The translations under genes and the position numbers were made by a program. Below, in pieces: positions 17,593-27,632 of a stretch of 64,000 nt of DNA. Position 1 is the stretch's first letter. Each line of letters starts with the position of its first letter. Below the pieces are notes generated by a model that worked only from the letters and a program-made list of their open reading frames with translations, was not told the origin of the DNA and ran no database searches. The stretch is from Flavobacterium sp. (GTDB taxonomy: Bacteria; Bacteroidota; Bacteroidia; Flavobacteriales; Flavobacteriaceae), in contig NZ_JANXUG010000079.1 in NCBI RefSeq assembly GCF_025352015.1, forward strand, positions 20,342-84,341. The letters run 5' to 3'.

Positions 17593-18865
17593 TTGAATTT
17601 ATTTTATACTTTAAAGCAAGCCCAATTTTTTCAATAACCCCAACCACTAAAGCATTACCCATAAAAAAAGCACGTTTAGCATCTGTAATTCCTGTCATTT
17701 CAGTATGATTATCAGGAAACATATTTAACCTTTCTAATTCAACTGGAGAAAGTCTTCTTAATCCTTTCGATGTTTTAATAACATGTTTAAATCGAGATGG
17801 AGACTTTCCACCCTCTCCTGTTATTATTGTTCTCGAGGACTTATCAAGTGGGTCTGGAAATATCATTCCTCCTTCACTATAATTATATTCAAAACCATCA
17901 GCATTTTTCCTAATTTCTTTTTTAGCTCCTTTGAAGTAAAACCATTTATCTAAATCTATATCATCTATGAAAAACTCCTCCGTTACTTCTCCATTTTGAA
18001 TAATATCTCCTAGTATTGTATAATTTCCTTCATAATCTGGTTTTGTTTTTAAAGTTGTAACAACTCCATCAATCATAATCCCAGTATTCTCGAATAAAGA
18101 CTTATTTCCTTTTTTATTAAAATTTATCGAAACTTCAACTAAATCGTTTTCTAGTTCAAAAACAGTTGGTATAACAACACTTTCATTTACAATTGAAAAA
18201 GCATCAGCGAGAGTTCCATCCTTTAAAATCCATTCAATACTTGAATTATTTTTAATTTGAGTATAGATATTAGATTCATTATGATATGCTAGTATAAAAA
18301 CTCTTCTTCTTCTTTGCGGCATTCCATAATCTGCAGCATTAATAATTCTCCATTCAACTGCATAACCTAAATCATTTAAACTTTTGAGTATAATTGCAAA
18401 ATCTCTACCTCGTTGAGTTGATGGAGATATTAATAGTCTATCAACATTTTCTAAAAATAAATACTTGGGTTTTCTTTCTTTTTCACTCAAAATTTTATGA
18501 ATTGACCACCACAAAACTCCCTTTTTGCCAATCAAACCTTTTGAGTTTTTTAAAGAGGTGGCAACTGAATAGTCTTGACAAGGAAATCCTCCTACCAATA
18601 AATCATGGTCAGGAATAATCTCCGTAGGGACAATTGAAATATCTTGATTAGAATGATTGTCCATTCCCCATCTTCTTTCATAAACGGCAGAAGCATATTG
18701 AGTTTTAGTTGATGGTTCCCATTGATTGCTCCAGACAACTTCATATGCGCTTTCGAAATTGTCTTTATAATTTGATGTTGCAGATTTATTTTCCCATCCT
18801 TCAAGTCCAAGTCTGAAACCACCAACACCAGCAAACAATTCTATTACTTTTATTTTCTCTTTCAT
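17561..18865 (-). CDS. DNA (cytosine-5-)-methyltransferase of a type II R-M system
   Basis: 434 residues with the m5C methyltransferase motifs in canonical order: I, ELFAGVGGFRLGLEGW (SAM site, 9-24); IV, GGFPCQDYSVA with catalytic Cys96; VI, ENV at 139-141; VIII, QRRRRVFI at 184-191; a long target-recognition region (about 195-365); IX, RRLSPVELERLNMFP; X, FFMGNALVVG. The frame is complete. It starts 11 bases after the parE stop codon and overlaps the endonuclease start, so parE, methyltransferase, endonuclease and parC read as one minus-strand unit. It protects host DNA from the neighbouring endonuclease; which cytosine it modifies is unknown. Confidence 0.93.
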   Translation of the reverse strand: MKEKIKVIELFAGVGGFRLGLEGWENKSATSNYKDNFESAYEVVWSNQWEPSTKTQYASAVYERRWGMDNHSNQDISIVPTEIIPDHDLLVGGFPCQDYSVATSLKNSKGLIGKKGVLWWSIHKILSEKERKPKYLFLENVDRLLISPSTQRGRDFAIILKSLNDLGYAVEWRIINAADYGMPQRRRRVFILAYHNESNIYTQIKNNSSIEWILKDGTLADAFSIVNESVVIPTVFELENDLVEVSINFNKKGNKSLFENTGIMIDGVVTTLKTKPDYEGNYTILGDIIQNGEVTEEFFIDDIDLDKWFYFKGAKKEIRKNADGFEYNYSEGGMIFPDPLDKSSRTIITGEGGKSPSRFKHVIKTSKGLRRLSPVELERLNMFPDNHTEMTGITDAKRAFFMGNALVVGVIEKIGLALKYKINSNDTTRKRELV

Positions 18866-18876
18866 AAATCAACTAT

Positions 18877-20733
18877 TTAATTTTTCTCCACCACATCCAA
18901 TTCCACTTTCAAATTATTGATAATGAAAGTCTGTCTATCAGGCGTATTTTTACCCATATAAAATTCGAGCAAAGTTTCTATTGACGTAGCTTTATCCAAC
19001 ATTACAGGGTCCAATCGTATGCTTTCGCCAATAAAATTTTTGAATTCATCGGGCGATATTTCTCCTAATCCTTTAAATCGTGTAATTTCTGGTTTTGGCT
19101 TTAGTTTTTCAATGGCATCAACACGTTCTTGGTCGCTGTAACAATAGATGGTTTCTTTTTTATTTCGCACACGAAATAATGGCGTTTGCAAAATGTATAG
19201 ATGTCCGTCCTTGATTAACTCGGGGAAAAACTGCAAAAAGAATGTAATCAATAACAATCGAATGTGCATCCCATCCACATCGGCATCTGTAGCGATTACG
19301 ATATTGTTGTAGCGCAAATCACCCATGTCTTCCTCAATATCCAAAGCTGCCTGAAGTAGATTGAATTCTTCGTTTTCGTAAACAATTTTCTTTGACATTC
19401 CGTACGAATTCAGAGGCTTTCCACGTAAACTGAAAACCGCTTGCGTATTCACATCACGGCTTTTAGTAATAGAACCCGATGCCGAATCTCCCTCAGTAAT
19501 AAAAAGCGTGCTTTCTAAACTTCTTGGGTTTTTAGCATCGGTTAAATGTACTCGGCAATCGCGTAATTTTTTATTGTGCAGACTTGATTTTTTGGCTCTT
19601 TCCTTAGCTAGTTTTCTAATGCCCGAAAGTTCTTTTCGCTCGCGTTCTGCCTGAAGAATTTTACGCAAAAGCAAATCAGCAACTTCTGGATTTTTATGCA
19701 AAAAATTATCAAGTTTTGTTTTGATGAAATCATTTACAAAGGTTCGAACCGATGGACCTTTCGGACCAATATCAGTAGAACCCAATTTGGTTTTAGTCTG
19801 TGATTCAAAAACTGGTTCTTCTACTTTTACGGCAATTGCCGAAACAATTGATTTACGAATATCAGAAGCCTCAAACGGTTTGTTGTAAAACTCTTTGATG
19901 GTTTTGACAATCGCTTCCCGGAAAGCTCCTAAATGCGTTCCACCTTGTGTGGTGTTTTGACCGTTGACAAACGAATGATATTCTTCTGAATATTGTGATT
20001 TGCTGTGTGTTAACGCCACTTCTATATCATCTCCTAACAAATGGATGATTGGATAAACGGTATCTTCTTTGGCAATGGTTTCTTCCAATAAATCTTTTAA
20101 CCCATTATCCGAATAATACTTTTCACCATTGTAATAAATCGTTAAGCCTGTATTCAAATAACAGTAATTCTTGAGCATCTTGATGATGTACTCATTACGG
20201 TATTTGTAGTTTTTGAAAATAGTCTCATCGGCAACGAAAGATACTTTTGTTCCTCTTCGCTTGGTTGATTCTATAATATCTTCTTCTATAGTTAAATTTC
20301 CGGCGCAGAATTCAGCCGCTTTTTGTTGGTTATCTCTAACCGATTCCACACGAAAATAATACGACAATGCATTTACAGCTTTTGTTCCAACTCCGTTCAG
20401 ACCGACTGATTTCTTAAATGCTTTCGAGTCATATTTCCCACCTGTATTCATTTTAGAAACCACATCGACCACTTTTCCTAACGGAATGCCACGACCATAA
20501 TCGCGTACAGTAACAAGCTTGTCCTTGATTGTCACTTCAATCACCTTTCCTGCTCCCATGACAAACTCATCGATACAGTTGTCTATAGTTTCCTTAAGTA
20601 GAATGTAAATTCCATCATCGGGCGAAGAACCGTCACCCAGTTTTCCGATGTACATTCCGGGACGCATACGAATGTGCTCCTTCCAGTCTAACGAACGGAT
20701 ATTGTCTTCTGTATATTGATTTTGTTCTTGCAT
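18877..20733 (-). CDS. parE: DNA topoisomerase IV subunit B (ATPase subunit)
   Basis: ATPase half of topoisomerase IV. 618 residues, typical of ParE without the GyrB insertion. The GHKL ATP-binding fold has [16 protein letters not shown] (catalytic Glu and Asn, about 48-63), DYGRGIP (78-84) and [11 protein letters not shown]. The transducer domain is followed by the TOPRIM domain with [17 protein letters not shown] and [13 protein letters not shown] for magnesium-dependent cleavage. The C-terminus ([23 protein letters not shown]) is full length, so the downstream R-M cassette did not disrupt it. It is divergent from the trp operon. Confidence 0.95.
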   Translation of the reverse strand: MQEQNQYTEDNIRSLDWKEHIRMRPGMYIGKLGDGSSPDDGIYILLKETIDNCIDEFVMGAGKVIEVTIKDKLVTVRDYGRGIPLGKVVDVVSKMNTGGKYDSKAFKKSVGLNGVGTKAVNALSYYFRVESVRDNQQKAAEFCAGNLTIEEDIIESTKRRGTKVSFVADETIFKNYKYRNEYIIKMLKNYCYLNTGLTIYYNGEKYYSDNGLKDLLEETIAKEDTVYPIIHLLGDDIEVALTHSKSQYSEEYHSFVNGQNTTQGGTHLGAFREAIVKTIKEFYNKPFEASDIRKSIVSAIAVKVEEPVFESQTKTKLGSTDIGPKGPSVRTFVNDFIKTKLDNFLHKNPEVADLLLRKILQAERERKELSGIRKLAKERAKKSSLHNKKLRDCRVHLTDAKNPRSLESTLFITEGDSASGSITKSRDVNTQAVFSLRGKPLNSYGMSKKIVYENEEFNLLQAALDIEEDMGDLRYNNIVIATDADVDGMHIRLLLITFFLQFFPELIKDGHLYILQTPLFRVRNKKETIYCYSDQERVDAIEKLKPKPEITRFKGLGEISPDEFKNFIGESIRLDPVMLDKATSIETLLEFYMGKNTPDRQTFIINNLKVELDVVEKN

Positions 20734-21056
20734 TTGAAAATTATCGAATTGGTGCTAATATAGTCGAATTGTAGTGAAAATTAAAGTTCAAAAATCAGAA
20801 GTTATCAATAGGATATTGACAAAATTTTTAAATGTTAATTTTGCAGTTAAAATAGTTAGCCTAGTCATAACGGAAGTGTCATTTTTCTTTAATATCAAAA
20901 GAAAAGTAACAGAAATAAAAAAGTTTTTTTGGTGTAACCAAATTTCAACACTTGTAGGTTTGTTAAAAATTTTAGAGAAAATATTTCTTGTTTTTTTTGC
21001 TGTTTTTGTTTTTAAATCAAAAACACTTGCTATATTTGTTAATTATTAAAGCAACA
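20734..21056. other. Spacer between parE and the trp leader
   Basis: Divergent control region of about 320 bases, very A+T-rich. It carries the trp promoter near its right end. A 91-codon plus-strand frame (20774-21049) runs through it, but it is low in complexity, overlaps the trp -7 element and looks spurious. No other structure is seen. Confidence 0.5.
21005..21038 (+). promoter_or_regulatory. Promoter of the trp operon
   Basis: -33 element TTTG at 21005-21008 and -7 element TATATTTG at 21031-21038, 22 bases apart, match the Bacteroidota consensus TTTG / TAnnTTTG. Transcription would begin near 21045, just before the leader peptide. Confidence 0.7.
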
Positions 21057-21113
21057 ATGTTAACCATATTAAACAATACTTGGTGGTGGAACAGTTTACG
21101 TCAATCGTCGTGA
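21057..21113 (+). CDS. trpL: trp operon leader peptide
   Basis: An 18-residue frame, MLTILNNTWWWNSLRQSS, with three tandem Trp codons (TGG at 21081-21089), ending in TGA. It lies between the promoter and an intrinsic terminator upstream of trpE, the classical layout of ribosome-mediated attenuation. When charged tRNA-Trp is scarce, a ribosome stalled at the Trp codons leaves 21107-21113 free to pair with the terminator's loop region. Too short for ordinary gene finders. Confidence 0.9.
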   Translation: MLTILNNTWWWNSLRQSS

Positions 21114-21189
21114 GTTAGTCTGCTGTAAGTATATTTTAAAAATCAAAATATCAAATAAAGGCTTGTCATTCACGACAAGTCTTTTTTTT
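21107..21189 (+). promoter_or_regulatory. trp attenuator with antiterminator alternative
   Basis: Terminator: GGCTTGTC / GACAAGTC (21160-21181) around ATTCAC, followed by TTTTTTT. Competing pairing: GTCGTGA at 21107-21113 (the last bases of trpL) with TCACGAC at 21170-21176, which lies across the terminator loop and right arm. Only one of the two can form, giving a switch that depends on where the leader ribosome stands. Confidence 0.8.
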
Positions 21190-21206
21190 ATGCTAAAAAT
21201 TTAATT

Positions 21207-22601
21207 ATGAAAACATATCAATTACATACTCATTACAAGCAAATCTTGGCCGATACCATAACGCCAGTGAGCATTTATCTCAAAATTAGAGATAAGTTTC
21301 CTAACAGTATTTTGCTCGAAAGTAGCGATTACCACACTGCCGATAATAGTTTTTCTTACATCTGTTGCAATCCTATTGCTAGTATAAAAATTGAAAACGG
21401 AATACTCTCAAAAAGTTACCCCGATGGAATTTTGGAAGAAACAACAATTTTGTCAACTTCAAATGTTCCAAAATTAATTGAAGAATTTGCGGCTCAATTC
21501 AAGCCCGAAAAAACAAATTTCAAATTCATTAACAACGGACTTTTTGGCTATACAAGTTATGATGCAGTGCGCTATTTTGAGAAAATTGCAATTTCAAAAA
21601 AAGAAAAAGATTTATCCATTCCCGAACTTTTTTATGCCGTTTACCAAAATATTATTGCCATAAATCATTTCAAAAACGAAGCCTACCTTTTTTGTAATAG
21701 CATTGATGATGCCAATAATATCAAAGAAATTGAACAATTATTACAAACTAAAACCTTTGCGAGTTATAATTTTACTGCTGAAGGAAATGCGATTTCCAAT
21801 TTGACCGACGACGAGTTTAAAACCAACGTGACTTTAGCCAAAAAACACTGTCATCGTGGCGATGTATTTCAACTCGTATTATCCCGACGATTTTCGCAGG
21901 CGTTTAAAGGCGATGAATTTAATGTTTATAGAGCTTTGCGCAATATTAATCCGTCGCCATACTTGTTTTATTTTGATTACGGAAATTTCAAAATATTTGG
22001 GTCTTCACCCGAAGCACAGCTCGTTATCAAAGATAAAAATGCCGAAATTCATCCAATTGCTGGAACTTTTAAACGAACAGGCAACGACGAGCAGGACGCC
22101 GAATTAGCAAAAAAATTATCCCAAGATAGCAAAGAAAACAGTGAACACGTAATGTTGGTCGATTTAGCTCGAAATGATTTAAGTAGAAATTGTACAAGAG
22201 TAAAAGTAGAGAAATACAAAGAAGTTCAGTTCTTTTCACATGTCATTCATTTGGTTTCCAAAGTTACCGGAAAATTAACAGAAAGTTCTATGAATTTAGT
22301 TGCTAATACTTTTCCAGCCGGAACTTTAAGCGGGGCTCCTAAACACAAAGCGATGCAATTAATAGAAAATATAGAAAACAGAAACCGAACATTTTATGGA
22401 GGTGCTATTGGCTTCATGGATTTCGAAGGTAATTATAATCATGCCATTATCATTAGAACCTTTTTATCCAAAAATCATCAATTACACTACCAAGCTGGAG
22501 CAGGAATAGTAGAAAGTTCGGAAGAAAATAATGAATTACAAGAAGTATATAACAAATTAGGCGCACTAAATAAAGCACTAGAATTAGCCGAAAAAATATA
22601 A
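21207..22601 (+). CDS. trpE: Anthranilate synthase component I
   Basis: Makes anthranilate from chorismate with the ammonia supplied by TrpG, the first step to tryptophan. 464 residues. The LLES motif (36-39), which forms the tryptophan feedback site, is present. The catalytic chorismate-binding domain has IAGTFKRTGNDEQDAELAKKL, DLARNDLSRNC and NTFPAGTLSGAPKHKAM. First structural gene of trpEGDCFBA, 18 bases past the attenuator; trpG follows after 5 bases. Confidence 0.96.
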   Translation: MKTYQLHTHYKQILADTITPVSIYLKIRDKFPNSILLESSDYHTADNSFSYICCNPIASIKIENGILSKSYPDGILEETTILSTSNVPKLIEEFAAQFKPEKTNFKFINNGLFGYTSYDAVRYFEKIAISKKEKDLSIPELFYAVYQNIIAINHFKNEAYLFCNSIDDANNIKEIEQLLQTKTFASYNFTAEGNAISNLTDDEFKTNVTLAKKHCHRGDVFQLVLSRRFSQAFKGDEFNVYRALRNINPSPYLFYFDYGNFKIFGSSPEAQLVIKDKNAEIHPIAGTFKRTGNDEQDAELAKKLSQDSKENSEHVMLVDLARNDLSRNCTRVKVEKYKEVQFFSHVIHLVSKVTGKLTESSMNLVANTFPAGTLSGAPKHKAMQLIENIENRNRTFYGGAIGFMDFEGNYNHAIIIRTFLSKNHQLHYQAGAGIVESSEENNELQEVYNKLGALNKALELAEKI

Positions 22602-22606
22602 AAATC

Positions 22607-23176
22607 ATGAAAAAAATAGTAGTCATCGACAATTACGACAGTTTTACTTATAATTTGGTTCATTATTTAGAAGATTTGAATGCTGAAGTTACCGTTTTTA
22701 GAAACGATGAATTTGAACTAGAAGAATTACAATCTTTTGATAAAATTTTGCTTTCGCCTGGACCCGGAATTCCCGATGAAGCAGGATTATTGAAAGCCGT
22801 TATTTCAAAATACGCCGGGAGCAAAAGCATTTTAGGAGTTTGTTTGGGTCAACAAGCTATTGGCGAAGTTTTTGGCGGAAGCTTAATTAATTTAGACAAA
22901 GTATATCATGGCGTTGCATCAAAAATCACACAATCGGTGACTGATGAAATACTTTTTAAAGGTTTACCCATTGACTTTGAAGTGGGACGTTATCATTCAT
23001 GGGTTGTTGCCAATGAAGGATTTCCTGAAGTTTTAGAAATTACTTCGACAGATGAAAACGGACAAATAATGTCATTAAGGCACAAAATATTAGATATAAA
23101 AGGTGTTCAATTTCATCCTGAAAGTGTTTTGACGCCATTAGGAAAACAAATTATAGAAAACTGGATTAACTCATGA
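22607..23176 (+). CDS. trpG: Anthranilate synthase component II (glutamine amidotransferase)
   Basis: Class I glutamine amidotransferase that feeds ammonia to TrpE. 189 residues: PGPG oxyanion-region motif (51-54), nucleophile Cys79 in GVCLGQQAIGEVFGG, and the His/Glu pair in GVQFHPESVLT near the C-terminus complete the triad. Its last four bases overlap the trpD start (ATGA), so translation is coupled. In some bacteria this subunit also serves p-aminobenzoate synthesis; that cannot be decided here. Confidence 0.95.
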   Translation: MKKIVVIDNYDSFTYNLVHYLEDLNAEVTVFRNDEFELEELQSFDKILLSPGPGIPDEAGLLKAVISKYAGSKSILGVCLGQQAIGEVFGGSLINLDKVYHGVASKITQSVTDEILFKGLPIDFEVGRYHSWVVANEGFPEVLEITSTDENGQIMSLRHKILDIKGVQFHPESVLTPLGKQIIENWINS

Positions 23177-24168
23177 AAACAATTTTAAACAGATTAATAA
23201 ATCACGAAACGCTTTCAAAAGCAGCCGCCAAAGAAGTCTTGATTAACATTTCTACAGGGCAATACAATCCAAGTCAGATTAGTTCATTTTTGACTGTTTT
23301 TATGATGCGAAACATTACTATCGAAGAGCTTACGGGCTTTAGAGAAGGGTTACTAGAACTTTGTATTCCTCTCGATTTTTCTGCTTACAATACGATAGAT
23401 TTATGTGGTACTGGCGGCGACGGAAAAGATACTTTTAACATTTCTACTTTAGCGTCATTTGTAACTGCCGGAACGGGAATTCACGTTGCCAAGCACGGAA
23501 ATTATGGGGTTTCATCTATTTCAGGTTCTAGTAATGTAATGGAAACATTGGGAGTAAAATTCAGTAATGACAGTAGTTTTTTAATTAAATGTATCGAAGA
23601 AGCCAATATTGCCATTTTACATGCACCGCTGTTCCATCCTGCAATGAAAAATGTAGGTCCAATTCGGAAAGAATTAGGCGTTAAAACATTTTTCAACATG
23701 CTTGGCCCCATGGTGAATCCATCGTTTCCCAAAAATCAATTGGTTGGTGTATTTAGCTTGGAGCTAGCCAGAATATATGCTTATTTATATCAACATACCG
23801 AAATAAATTATACGATTCTACACGCTTTGGATGGTTATGATGAAATTTCATTAACCGCTGATGCAAAAGTCATTAGTAGAGACACTGAAAATATAGTGTC
23901 TGCAAATGATTTTCAACTTTCAAAACTTCGTTTTAACGAAATTAAAGGTGGAGAAACTGTAGCGAAATCCGCAAATATTTTTATGAACATTATATCAGGA
24001 AACGGAACCGAAGCGCAAGAAAACGTGGTTTGCGCTAATGCAGCTTTAGCCATTTCATTGGTTGAAAATAGCACTGTATTACAAGCTTTTGCAAAAGCCA
24101 AAGAAAGTTTAAAATCAGGAAAAGCTTTAGAAAAATTAAATAAATTACAACAAATAAGCCAAGCCTAA
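23173..24168 (+). CDS. trpD: Anthranilate phosphoribosyltransferase
   Basis: Joins anthranilate and PRPP to phosphoribosylanthranilate. 331 residues: an N-terminal helical domain, then the PRPP/anthranilate site DLCGTGGDGKDTFNIST, KHGNYGVSSISGSSNVMETLG, and HPAMKNVGPIRKELGVKTFFNMLGPMVNP. It overlaps trpG by 4 bases and trpC by 1 base (TAATG). Not fused to the amidotransferase, unlike in E. coli. Confidence 0.96.
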   Translation: MKTILNRLINHETLSKAAAKEVLINISTGQYNPSQISSFLTVFMMRNITIEELTGFREGLLELCIPLDFSAYNTIDLCGTGGDGKDTFNISTLASFVTAGTGIHVAKHGNYGVSSISGSSNVMETLGVKFSNDSSFLIKCIEEANIAILHAPLFHPAMKNVGPIRKELGVKTFFNMLGPMVNPSFPKNQLVGVFSLELARIYAYLYQHTEINYTILHALDGYDEISLTADAKVISRDTENIVSANDFQLSKLRFNEIKGGETVAKSANIFMNIISGNGTEAQENVVCANAALAISLVENSTVLQAFAKAKESLKSGKALEKLNKLQQISQA

Positions 24169-24953
24169 TGAGCATTTTAAATCAAATAATTGCTAGTAAA
24201 AAAAGAGAAGTAGCGTTGAAGAAAAAAGTAGTTTCCCTAAAACAATTGGAAAACACTGATTTATTCAATTCACAAACCATCTCATTAAGTAAATCTATTC
24301 TCAATTCACCTTTCGGAATAATTGCTGAACATAAACGTCGTTCGCCTTCAAAAACGAATATTAATCATAGTTTATCTGTGGAAGAAGTGGTAAAAGGATA
24401 TGAAAATGCAGGTGCAAGTGGACTATCTTTACTTACCAATAATCAGTATTTTGGTGGAAGTTTGGATGATTTGATTTTGGCCAGAGCTTGTGTAAAAACG
24501 CCTTTATTACGCAAAGAATTTATTATTGATGATTATCAAATTTTAGAAGCCAAAGCTTTTGGAGCGGATGCAATTTTATTGATTGCATCGGTATTAACAA
24601 AAGATGAAATCAAATCGCTTTCGGAGTTGGCACATTCTATTAACTTGGAAGTTTTATTAGAGGTTCACAATCAGGAAGAGTTAGAAAAAAGTATTATGCC
24701 AAGCCTTGATATTATTGGTGTAAACAATAGAAACCTTAAAACTTTTGAACTGAACTTGAGCAACAGTATTGATCTAGTTGACCAAATACCTAACGATTTT
24801 GTTAAAATTTCAGAAAGCGGATTAAATACTGCTGAACATGTTAAACTGCTAAAAAGCTATGGTTTTCAAGGATTTTTAATTGGTGAATATTTTATGAAAA
24901 CTGAAAATCCCGGAGATAGTTTGTTCCATTTTATTAATCAATTGAAATCATGA
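24168..24953 (+). CDS. trpC: Indole-3-glycerol phosphate synthase
   Basis: Ring-closing (beta/alpha)8-barrel enzyme acting on carboxyphenylamino-deoxyribulose phosphate. 261 residues: IIAEHKRRSPSK (catalytic Lys), LTNNQYFGGSLDDL, LLRKEFIIDDYQILEA, IGVNNRNLKTFELN and ISESGLNTAEHVKLL. Separate from TrpF, which follows with an ATGA overlap; in E. coli the two are fused. Confidence 0.95.
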   Translation: MSILNQIIASKKREVALKKKVVSLKQLENTDLFNSQTISLSKSILNSPFGIIAEHKRRSPSKTNINHSLSVEEVVKGYENAGASGLSLLTNNQYFGGSLDDLILARACVKTPLLRKEFIIDDYQILEAKAFGADAILLIASVLTKDEIKSLSELAHSINLEVLLEVHNQEELEKSIMPSLDIIGVNNRNLKTFELNLSNSIDLVDQIPNDFVKISESGLNTAEHVKLLKSYGFQGFLIGEYFMKTENPGDSLFHFINQLKS

Positions 24954-25579
24954 TGCCACTAAAAATTAAAATATGTGGAATGAAATTTTCAGAAAATATT
25001 GCTGAAATCTCACTTTTAAATCCTGATTATTTAGGCTTTATTTTTTATGAAAAATCAGAGCGATATTGTAATAATGATATTCAAAATGTAGATTCATCCA
25101 TTCAAAAAGTAGGTGTCTTTGTAAATGCTTCTTTTGAAGAAATTGAAAAAAAAGTACAACAATATCACTTAAATTTAGTGCAATTGCATGGTGAGGAAAA
25201 TCCGGAATTATGCGCTAAAATTGAAGGTAATTTAGTTAATGTTATTAAGGCATTTTCGGTAGATAATAAATTTAATTTTAATGATTTAGATAATTATAAA
25301 AATTTTTGTTCTTATTTTTTATTTGACACTAAAGGAAATCAATATGGTGGTAATGGAGTACTTTTTGACTGGACCATTTTAGAAAAGTATACTTTAGACA
25401 AACCTTATTTTTTGAGCGGCGGAATTGGTTTAGAAAACGTTGACCAAGTGAAAGTTTTTATAAAAAAAGAATATGCTAAAAATTGTTTTGCCATTGACCT
25501 CAACAGTAAATTTGAAAACGCACCTGGAATAAAAAACGTAAAAATATTAAATGAATTTATTCAAAACTTAAAACAATAG
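24950..25579 (+). CDS. trpF: Phosphoribosylanthranilate isomerase
   Basis: Amadori rearrangement of phosphoribosylanthranilate. 209 residues in a (beta/alpha)8 barrel: KIKICGMK with the catalytic Cys, [46 protein letters not shown] with the catalytic Asp, and [14 protein letters not shown]. The first Met codon overlaps the trpC stop (ATGA); a second Met follows at once, either could be used. trpB begins 2 bases later. This gene is clearly A+T-richer than trpB. Confidence 0.93.
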   Translation: MMPLKIKICGMKFSENIAEISLLNPDYLGFIFYEKSERYCNNDIQNVDSSIQKVGVFVNASFEEIEKKVQQYHLNLVQLHGEENPELCAKIEGNLVNVIKAFSVDNKFNFNDLDNYKNFCSYFLFDTKGNQYGGNGVLFDWTILEKYTLDKPYFLSGGIGLENVDQVKVFIKKEYAKNCFAIDLNSKFENAPGIKNVKILNEFIQNLKQ

Positions 25580-25581
25580 TT

Positions 25582-26769
25582 ATGATCTCAAAATATAACG
25601 TAGATAATAATGGCTTTTATGGAGACTTTGGTGGCGCATTCATTCCAGAAATGCTATATCCAAACGTGGAAACCTTGCGTCAACAATACTTAACCATAAG
25701 CGCAGAACCTTCTTTTCAAAAAGAATTTAAAGCGCTTTTAAAAGATTATGTTGGTAGACCTACGCCTTTGTATTTCGCAAAACGTTTGTCAGAGCAGTTC
25801 AATACTAAAATTTATTTGAAACGTGAAGATTTATGTCATACCGGTGCACATAAAATTAATAATACCATTGGGCAAATTTTACTTGCAAAAAGATTAGGAA
25901 AAACTAGAATTATCGCTGAAACGGGTGCCGGTCAACACGGCGTAGCTACGGCAACCGTCTGTGCGCTCATGGGTATGCAATGCATCGTTTACATGGGCGA
26001 AGTTGATATTGAACGTCAAGCTCCAAATGTTGCCCGAATGAAAATGCTGGGCGCCGAAGTTCGTCCGGCACATTCGGGTTCAAAAACCTTGAAAGATGCT
26101 ACTAATGAAGCCATCCGTGATTGGATTAGCAATCCCGAAGATACTTTTTACATTATAGGTTCTGTGGTTGGACCTCATCCCTATCCTGATATGGTAGCAC
26201 GATTTCAAAGTGTGATTTCGGAAGAAATCAAAATCCAACTACTAGAAAAAGAAAATCGCTCCAATCCTGATTACGTCATTGCATGCGTTGGTGGCGGCAG
26301 CAATGCTGCTGGTGCATTCTATCATTTTTTGGATGATGAAAACGTACAATTAATTGCTGTTGAAGCAGCTGGAAAAGGAATTGATTCGGGCGAAAGTGCG
26401 GCAACTTCTATTTTGGGAAAAATTGGAATTATTCATGGCAGTAAAACATTGTTGATGCAAACCAGTGATGGACAAATTACGGAGCCCTATTCTATTTCTG
26501 CAGGATTAGATTATCCTGGTGTGGGACCTATGCATGCCAATTTACATCAAATGCAAAGAGCCGAATTCATTGCCATTACTGATGAAGATGCCATGCAAGC
26601 TGGTATTGAATTAGCGCAAACCGAAGGGATTATTCCTGCGATAGAAACGGCTCATGCATTTGCGGTTTTGAAATATAAAAAATTTAAACCAAATGATGTT
26701 GTAGTCATTAATTTATCTGGTCGTGGCGACAAGGATTTGAATACGTATATAAATTATTTTAACTTATAA
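25582..26769 (+). CDS. trpB: Tryptophan synthase beta subunit
   Basis: PLP enzyme that condenses indole with serine. 395 residues: [12 protein letters not shown], the PLP lysine in [27 protein letters not shown], the phosphate-binding [10 protein letters not shown], and [13 protein letters not shown]. Canonical TrpB1 type that works with the TrpA encoded 2 bases downstream. Noticeably GC-richer and more conserved in sequence than trpF and trpA around it. Confidence 0.97.
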   Translation: MISKYNVDNNGFYGDFGGAFIPEMLYPNVETLRQQYLTISAEPSFQKEFKALLKDYVGRPTPLYFAKRLSEQFNTKIYLKREDLCHTGAHKINNTIGQILLAKRLGKTRIIAETGAGQHGVATATVCALMGMQCIVYMGEVDIERQAPNVARMKMLGAEVRPAHSGSKTLKDATNEAIRDWISNPEDTFYIIGSVVGPHPYPDMVARFQSVISEEIKIQLLEKENRSNPDYVIACVGGGSNAAGAFYHFLDDENVQLIAVEAAGKGIDSGESAATSILGKIGIIHGSKTLLMQTSDGQITEPYSISAGLDYPGVGPMHANLHQMQRAEFIAITDEDAMQAGIELAQTEGIIPAIETAHAFAVLKYKKFKPNDVVVINLSGRGDKDLNTYINYFNL

Positions 26770-26771
26770 AA

Positions 26772-27533
26772 ATGAGTCGAATTCGATCTAAATTATCAGA
26801 AAATAAAAAAATATTATCTATCTATTTTTCAGCAGGTTTTCCTAATTTAAACGATACCAAAAGTTTAATAGAAAATTTAACAAAAAAAGGTGTTGATATG
26901 ATAGAAATTGGTTTGCCATTTAGCGATCCTTTAGCAGATGGTCCTGTTATTCAAGCAAGTTCGACTCAAGCGTTGAAGAACGGAATGACCACTAAAATTT
27001 TGTTTGAACAGCTGAAAGATATTCGTAAAACAGTGGAAATTCCGCTCATAATTATGGGTTATTTTAATCCGATGCTACAATTTGGAATTGAAAATTTTCT
27101 TAAGAAATGTCAAGAAACAGGTATAGATGGATTGATTATTCCCGATTTGCCGCTTGAAATTTACCTTTTAGAATATAAAAAACTTTTTGAAAGCCTCGGT
27201 ATTGCGATGATTTTTTTAATTACACCGCAAACTTCTGATGAAAGAATTAAATTAATTGACGACAATTCCCACTCGTTTATTTATATGGTTAGTAGTGCTA
27301 GTGTAACAGGAAGCAAAGATACTTTTGACCAAAATCAGATGAACTACTATGAAAGAATTGCTTCGATGAATTTGAAAAACCCACAGATAGTTGGCTTCGG
27401 AATTAGCAACAAAACTACCTTCCAACAAGCTACAAATTTTCAAAAAGGAGCGATCATTGGCAGTAGTTTTATCGAATTTATCAGCAAAAATGAAATAACA
27501 TCTATTTCTAATTTTATCCGAAATATACTTTAG
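26772..27533 (+). CDS. trpA: Tryptophan synthase alpha subunit
   Basis: Releases indole from indoleglycerol phosphate. 253 residues: MIEIGLPFSDPLADGPVIQASS with the catalytic Glu and Asp, IIMGYFNPMLQFG, GLIIPDLPLE, SFIYMVSSASVTG and VGFGISNKTTF for phosphate binding. Last gene of the operon. A weak hairpin, TATTGA-TAA-TCAATA at 27550-27564, follows the stop and could serve as terminator, although its T run is poor. Confidence 0.95.
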   Translation: MSRIRSKLSENKKILSIYFSAGFPNLNDTKSLIENLTKKGVDMIEIGLPFSDPLADGPVIQASSTQALKNGMTTKILFEQLKDIRKTVEIPLIIMGYFNPMLQFGIENFLKKCQETGIDGLIIPDLPLEIYLLEYKKLFESLGIAMIFLITPQTSDERIKLIDDNSHSFIYMVSSASVTGSKDTFDQNQMNYYERIASMNLKNPQIVGFGISNKTTFQQATNFQKGAIIGSSFIEFISKNEITSISNFIRNIL

Positions 27534-27632
27534 TTAATAAAATTTATAGTATTGATAATCAATATTTAAATTATTCAATATAGAATTTATCTATCATGAC
27601 TTTTTGAGTTAAATAAACGTTAAAATTAAATC

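Noticed and set aside
20774..21049. 91-codon plus-strand frame between parE and trp
   Set aside because: Low-complexity, Phe/Lys/Val-rich translation with no family pattern. It overlaps the trp -7 element at 21031-21038 and ends at the leader peptide, so it is chance open DNA in an A+T-rich spacer.
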